From the IMG/VR virus record IMGVR_UViG_3300048592_000259, positions 1-62,961 of that record: 62,961 bases of DNA. One strand, given 5' to 3'. The notes below the pieces were generated by a model. It was not told the origin of the DNA and did not search any database. It saw only the letters and a program-made list of their open reading frames with translations. The stretch is from a virus. A program made the translations under genes and the position numbers. Each line of letters begins with the position of its first letter. The stretch's first letter is position 1. This document shows positions 60,701 to 62,961 of this stretch, one piece after another.

Positions 60701-62961
60701 CTCGTCGGCGCGCTTCGGCAGCGCGTCCACGGCCTTGAGCGCGGCCGTCTGCGCCGCCGCCACCAGGTCGTCGGTGCGCTTCGCCGTCTCGGCGCGCTGG
60801 GCCTTCGTCATGGACGCGCCGGGCTCGAACAGCGCCTTCTGGCCGGCCGCGGCGCCCACGTCGGCGTCGCGATCGCTGCCGGTCAGGGCGAAGCCCTTCG
60901 GGTCGGGCGCACGATCGCGCTTCGCCGCGTCGGCCTCGCGCTTGGCGGCGATCGCCGCGTCGACCTTCGCGGCCTGTTCCGTCTGCGCAACAAGCGAGAA
61001 ACCGCCGGTCGCCGCATTGTCGCTATCCCCTTGACTTGGGGGTACAATTGGGGTTGTGGACCTTCCCGATTCCTTCCCCTCCGGCGCCTCCTTCCTCGAC
61101 GTGGAAGGCGTGCCCGTGTCGCTCGGCGCGGGCGTCAAGGGGCTGTACTGCGCCGCTTGGGACGGCAAGGCGCCGCGACCCTTCCCGGTCGACTCGGCGC
61201 GGTCCAACGGCGCCCCGGTGAGCGAAGACGGCTTCCGCGCCTTGGTCGCCTCCTTCCACGCCGCGTCGTAGATCGCCTTCATCTTCGCGTTCAGGGTCGC
61301 GATGATGCGGGCCTCGAACGGTGTCGGGTCGCGCTTCTCCGCCTCCAGCTTGCGTTCCAGCTTCGCGCGGCGCTCGTACAGCGGGTGCGCGATTTTCTTG
61401 GCGCCGAGCATCGCCGGCAGGTTCACCTGCACTTCGGCGACGATGCCGCCGACGTTCACGTTGAACTTGGCGTCCCGGTAGCCGTCGACGGGATCCGCCG
61501 AATCGTCCAGGAGATTGCGCCGGCCGTTCGGCAGCACGTCGAACGCCGCGAGGATCTGTGCGACCGCCTCGCGCGCCTCGGCCGGCGTGTCGGCGACGAT
61601 CGTGCCGCGCAGCACGTCCTTGATCCTGGCCGCGTCGCCCGCGTAGTCGGCCTGGATCTTCTCGACGGCGCGCGCGGTGCCCTTGAGCGGCGCCAGCTTG
61701 GCCTTGCCGCCGATCGCCGCGGCGATCGTCTCCAGGGCGGCGTCGAAGTCGGGCTTCGCCGCCTCGGCCGCGGAGTAGATCATGGACAGCGTTTCCCGCG
61801 CGTCGGGCGGGAGCTTCTCGGCGTGCGCATCGCCCTTGAGCGGGTCGTCCAGGATGTCGACCTGCTTCTCGTCGAACACCTTGAACTCGACCGCCTCGGA
61901 CGTGTCGCCGTTGCTCGCGTGGATCGCGCCGTCGAAGCCCGCGGCCTTGAGCTTCGCGACTTCGGCGGGGTCGTCGAGGAACTGGTAGGCGTCGAAGTAG
62001 AGGTCGCCCAGCTTCGATGGGTCGCGCTTGAGAAGGTCCGCGACGTTCGAGTACTCGGCCGAGAAGCCCTCGTCCCAATTGTTCGTGCCTTCGATCGCGT
62101 GGGCGAACTTGAGCGCGATGCGCTTCGCCTCTGCCGCGCCGAGCTCGCGCTGGATCGCGTCGAGCCCGATGAACGGGTCGTCCGGCTGGTCGATGAACGG
62201 GTTGTCGAGCGTCAGGCGCGCGCGCAGGACGCGCGGGTCGACGGCGTACTTGTCTTGAATCCGGTCGTTCGGCTCGTCGGCGTAGGTCTGCGCGGCCTCG
62301 CGCTTGTCGACGAACGTGATGGACGGGTTGCGCGTCTGGACCTTGCGGCCGTCGCGCTTGCCGTGTTCGCCGCGGTAGACGACCGCGGGCAGCTTGGAAC
62401 GCTTCAGCCCTTGGGCGGGCTTGGCCGCTTGAGCGGCGGTTCCTTGCTGTTGATCCGGTTCCCCGCGGCGACGATCAGGTGCGTCAGGCTCTCGACCTGC
62501 GCCGTCCTCGCCTCGTTGCGGGGCTGCGCGGCTGGGGCCATTTTCGGCGGCGATCCGGGGTGCTTCGCTGCCATACGAGTCCTCCAGGAACCGGTTGACG
62601 CGGGCCGTCAGGTCCGCGGTCGTGGCCGGCGCGCGCCCGAACATATCGCCCGAGGTCGCCGCCTGCTTCTCATCGTACAGGAAGCGCGCGGCCTCGGAAA
62701 AGCCCGCCGCCAGGCGCTTCGGCGACCGCGTGTTCTGGAGCATCAGCCCCGTCATCGCGACCGTCATCGGGTCGCGGCCCAGGAGATCCGGCTGGCGCAG
62801 CACTTCCTCGCCCTTGAGCCCCCGCGACTTCGCCTCGCGGACGATCTGCGCGGCCTCGATCATCGCCGGCCGGATGTCGAGTTCGCCACCGAAGTCCACC
62901 TTCGCCCACGCGGGCGCGGCGGCGGTGAAGGCGTGCAGGATGTTCTTGATGTCCGAGTCGT
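51746..62961 (-). CDS. Giant polyvalent virion protein, C-terminal part (ART-, RelA-like, JAB, MTase, SNF2 helicase, PLxRFG)
   Basis: This continues the gene that starts at 2396; bases 62835-62961 repeat 1-127. Approximate domains in whole-protein numbering: ADP-ribosyltransferase-like module 945-1130 (VVYRG; ITF; AVEFKVFDEKQVDIL); RelA/SpoT-like module 1145-1340 (IKDVLRGTIV; GYRDAKFNVNV; AEVQVNLP); JAB/RadC metalloprotease fold near 1630 (HNHPSG, then SSSDV); DarB-type DNA methyltransferase 2000-2300 (YVGWGG; LEPAMGVGHFFG; NVPFG); SNF2-type helicase 2750-3330 (Walker A AVGAGKT; DEAHY; MTGTPIANS; RNGRMVRQG); and a PLxRFG domain (PLMRFGQY) near 3850, followed by an Ala-rich helical tail. Related DarB-like proteins protect injected DNA from restriction. 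It is probably a virion protein ejected into the host. The domain names are recognition by motif only. Confidence 0.93.
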   Translation of the reverse strand, partial: DSDIKNILHAFTAAAPAWAKVDFGGELDIRPAMIEAAQIVREAKSRGLKGEEVLRQPDLLGRDPMTVAMTGLMLQNTRSPKRLAAGFSEAARFLYDEKQAATSGDMFGRAPATTADLTARVNRFLEDSYGSEAPRIAAENGPSRAAPQRGEDGAGREPDAPDRRRGEPDQQQGTAAQAAKPAQGLKRSKLPAVVYRGEHGKRDGRKVQTRNPSITFVDKREAAQTYADEPNDRIQDKYAVDPRVLRARLTLDNPFIDQPDDPFIGLDAIQRELGAAEAKRIALKFAHAIEGTNNWDEGFSAEYSNVADLLKRDPSKLGDLYFDAYQFLDDPAEVAKLKAAGFDGAIHASNGDTSEAVEFKVFDEKQVDILDDPLKGDAHAEKLPPDARETLSMIYSAAEAAKPDFDAALETIAAAIGGKAKLAPLKGTARAVEKIQADYAGDAARIKDVLRGTIVADTPAEAREAVAQILAAFDVLPNGRRNLLDDSADPVDGYRDAKFNVNVGGIVAEVQVNLPAMLGAKKIAHPLYERRAKLERKLEAEKRDPTPFEARIIATLNAKMKAIYDAAWKEATKARKPSSLTGAPLDRAESTGKGRGALPSQAAQYSPLTPAPSDTGTPSTSRKEAPEGKESGRSTTPIVPPSQGDSDNAATGGFSLVAQTEQAAKVDAAIAAKREADAAKRDRAPDPKGFALTGSDRDADVGAAAGQKALFEPGASMTKAQRAETAKRTDDLVAAAQTAALKAVDALPKRADENAKAKAARDGAMRELTQAGRVSVLAAAINLDMIRDGESTLLGKPVTSYADLAAVAQVYRDPRYETMRYVFTKGGKVIHEEAVTSRLPSVTAAFVGSPKMFLLRLEYIAKSLDADKFYLMHNHPSGRPEASSSDVNLTDYILGNKALAKLYGGHVILDTNKFGLIRIDRKRKRFVAEVRTLAANAPAPAKDLGYDRVENEYDVARIGKKIQKPGMIALIGVGADNKITLLAEIPHERFKENLRTGAMLSRLARASGSGNGIFAVGVPNNLGRVASVAVSNGFLRDAIVDAPVTADPNSYPITGSIQAAGIFPRHDFRLGGRKEAREYHARETLDLFGDPVPERKAVVARAKKESPGAIADLFDDLFSQGGQGGTQEVRNDGAAKPQGGGPGSVRADAGGRDAQRDGGGEGRGNVQRGRRDDGQPDREGGGSGDRSRRGGSGGDSGPAADQGRGDKGGGRERVRRPIAYKPPTRTGVNFRITRPETIGTGGLKQKYAGNLEAIRVLKTLESEGRAATPAEQETLSRYVGWGGMKNAFYLGHYDYFDGWLKETNRSGYGPMSMERGQSPEWAKERRELFDLLTKEEYELARGSTPNAHYTAPQIITSMWDALAHMGFKGGRVLEPAMGVGHFFGLMPDAARSASTLAGVELDSLSGRISKQLYQTADVRVQGFEQAQFPDGFFDVAISNVPFGDYTVSDPKYNKHKLFIHDYFFAKALDRVRPGGVVAFVTSDGTMDKMNSAARALIARKGEFLGAIRLPNDAFKANANTEVTTDIIFLRKREREADPAPGEAKWLNLDTIKSADGDLRVNEYFVAHPEMMMGRMTREGTMYGRGDAALKSDGRDLPASIRDAIAKLPADGVKPIATSKVFDEPIPAPDDIKPGALVVKNGKVFQKGRGLLQPMSHLDAAKVTAAIAIRDAARAHLRTQVETDDQARFDATAAALNDAYDAFVKKHGYLNEKANRATIIEDSDAPLLLALEKWNPEKKTAAKADVFTQRTVQRSVPITSADNAIDALTASLNELGRVDLAHMSRLTGFSEAELIGGLDGRIYLDPVERSWQQSEAYLSGNVRAKLREAEAAALTDPAFEANAKALRAVIPQDLVPSAIRARLGQRWIPTDVLARFAQETFGTPQRNAFDIHFSPTTSDWRVTPRSVNTDTPQMRGVWGTPELHALSLFESALNQQKPKILIHHSDGTTTVNTAATLAAAEKIDAIRAEFEAWWMRTDDVRDALARLYNDEFNTTQLRKYDGSHLTLPGTNPLIKLRQNVKDGAWRIVTGGNTLLAHAVGAGKTFTAIAGSMELKRIGAARKPMHVVPNHMLEQYSREWLQLYPNANLLLARKEDLVAEKRKELASRIATGNWDGIVITHSSFQKLAMSDEYVANFIQERIRQVEEAILEQAQTQGGGKNSRLQKRLEKRKKDLKARLDRQLAMAAKDDVVRFEELGVDRLFVDEAHYFKNLGFETKMDRMPGIGTADSQRSTDMLLKTAWLNDQANGRGAVVFMTGTPIANSVTEMFTMQRYLGMKSLQAAGLDQFDNWAAQFGEAVTQYEMRADGGGYAPKTRFAKFVNVGELAQMFGEFADVKTADMLKLPVPKLRGGKPQSMTSPKTAEMEAFVADLVARAEAIKTGTVDPRQDNMLKITSEGRKAALDMRLVDPKAADDPESKVNKAVANVLRIWTETRAAKSSQLIFSDLSTPHKGKFSVYQDIRDKLVKAGVPANEVAFIQDADTDLKKDRLFEDVRAGRVRILLGSTDKMGAGTNVQRLLKALHHLDVPWRPADVEQRNGRMVRQGNENEEVELWHYITEGSFDAFMWSAVERKSAFIDQVMRADPSVREIEEVSDRALTYAELKAFASGNPLILEKANVDGELSRLTSSQARHNENAYRLRLEATKLEQYATNQRAYAERAKLDAGRVVSTRGDAFLMTVGDRRYADRVEAAGAFARAVSEVGMNQPPIVVGHLGGFPVAVTKEKASYGDHVTVRLALQGANSYATTAGESADGNIQRLEGLVRDVTEEAARMTAVAEKNAANAAVARAESEKPYPQAAKVQELLERQRELDKALGIGVEDNGAAAAPEGGEEADDEAKPVAAEPLRRYTAGDAAQPEVGEADPQWIVAEPGLPFGVSRGTVSRITDRIQDHLTTQRVFNPWHKTVGTQFHKATVVPEFKRVYDQAQRYVNDVSRIANDAADRAKDLLPKLEGLSGVLKIGPSSKDVRAVSVPLFHGTLIDEREYTEAELRDRFHLTPRQVGLYQESRAAIERSLETLSQSEMARLARGKVDKAFIDQAMLLTHHGASQALSGELIRLSQAATTEAARAELSATAGEILNRYGRVRELIREGYAPLMRFGQYTVDAVQGDNRVYFGMFERQADANAMARSLRAEFPNAQVTQGTLSKEAHKMFRGMTPDTLELFAKATGADQREAFHEFIRMALNNRSALKRLLQRQGIAGFDQDAQRVLSAFITSNARAASGNLNNADMNDAVEAIPKRMGDVKDEAVKLVTYLQDPKEEAASLRGFLFVQYLGGSVASAVVNTTQPFMMTLPYLSQFGATKAAGALARGMKEAVTRPTDPATAAALARAEREGTVSPHEIHQLYAESIRGLGSNIYLRKGLKVWGSMFAVAEQFNRRSTFLAAFGMAKDWNAEQLADAGAKSAYDFAVNAIAETQGVYNKANRPNWARGPIGATVMTFKQYSIAYLEFLKRLPPRERAYALGLLMLASGISGLPFSDDLDDLIDTIAQSLGYNWNTKEQKRAFIVSTLGKDLGAFVLHGASTMPGFPLDVQGRMGMGNLIPGTGLAKKSNVDKGRDIVDVLGPAGGLARSVADAVTSAQSGEFGAAARQFAPKALQDAAKAVDMIQGGYALDSRGRRVIATDTTDAIARATGFNPSKVAAESRIISEGQQTANLVRAVQGEVADRWATGIFEKDKAKVNDALAQLRDWNEKNPEAKIQIRPSDIARRVKEMQTTRSERFVKAAPAGMRNDLRERLAQ
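62835..62961. repeat. Terminal direct repeat, right copy
   Basis: Exact second copy of bases 1-127. Removing one copy gives a 62,834-bp circle and joins the two parts of the giant minus-strand gene in the same reading frame. Confidence 0.95.

Noticed and set aside
61056-61271. 71-residue plus-strand frame next to TTGACT and TACAAT inside the giant gene
   Set aside because: The boxes are only six bases apart, not a promoter, and the giant gene is open on the other strand with a normal linker sequence here.
1-62961. tRNA genes, CRISPR arrays, insertion sequences, reverse transcriptase or diversity-generating repeats
   Set aside because: I looked for cloverleaf ends, regular direct repeats with spacers, transposase motifs and RT motifs and found none that hold up.

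Overview
The window is a complete, circularly closed genome of a high-GC tailed phage. Bases 1-127 are repeated exactly as the last 127 bases (62835-62961), so the unique genome is 62,834 bp. The ends cut one giant gene in two. A P22-type portal, an N4-gp56-type major capsid protein, no recognisable tape measure or sheath, and a virion-type polyvalent protein of about 4,494 residues point to a podovirus-like phage of a proteobacterial host. From memory, the layout resembles the Burkholderia podophages Bcep22 and BcepIL02, which also carry a giant protein of about 4,600 residues. I could not run a comparison.

There are four transcription blocks. (1) Morphogenesis, leftward: from about 28.2 kb down through a zinc-binding protein, terminase small and large subunits, a 37-residue microgene, portal, scaffold-like protein, capsid, and a long run of head-tail, tail and internal virion proteins (2.4-19.5 kb). 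It then enters the giant gene (2396 to 1, continuing at 62834 down to 51746) and ends in a small membrane protein (51527). (2) A rightward accessory operon, 28.44-35.16 kb: small hypotheticals, membrane peptides, a DUF5131 protein, a sulfotransferase-like P-loop protein, an HNH nuclease and a short HTH protein. (3) A leftward replication and lysis operon, 41.54-35.2 kb: a Cro-like regulator, a lambda O-like initiator with an origin-like repeat cluster inside it, a YbcO-like nuclease, a holin candidate, and a lambda-R-like endolysin fused to a membrane domain. It ends at a clear terminator at 35163-35190. (4) A rightward recombination and modification operon, 41.65-51.63 kb: PD-(D/E)XK/Fe-S exonuclease, putative annealing protein, SMC/RecF-like ATPase, SSB, DUF1643 and DUF2303 proteins, a DNA methyltransferase and a Lar-like anti-restriction protein.

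Regulation can be partly read from the DNA. A palindrome of the type GTRTCAACC-N2-GGTTGAYAC occurs at 28364, 41567, 41582 and 46522. Each copy overlaps a TTGACA/TTGATA -35 box, which suggests one phage regulator (probably the Cro-like protein) controls four promoters. The 28.2-28.4 kb divergent region also holds 11-bp iterons and a 16-bp site that matches the bacterial parS consensus (TGTTNCACGTGAAACA) at all but one position, although no ParA or ParB gene is present. I see no integrase, classical CI repressor, DNA polymerase, RNA polymerase, tRNA, CRISPR array or insertion sequence. Replication and transcription therefore depend on the host. If the phage is temperate, it may persist as a plasmid.
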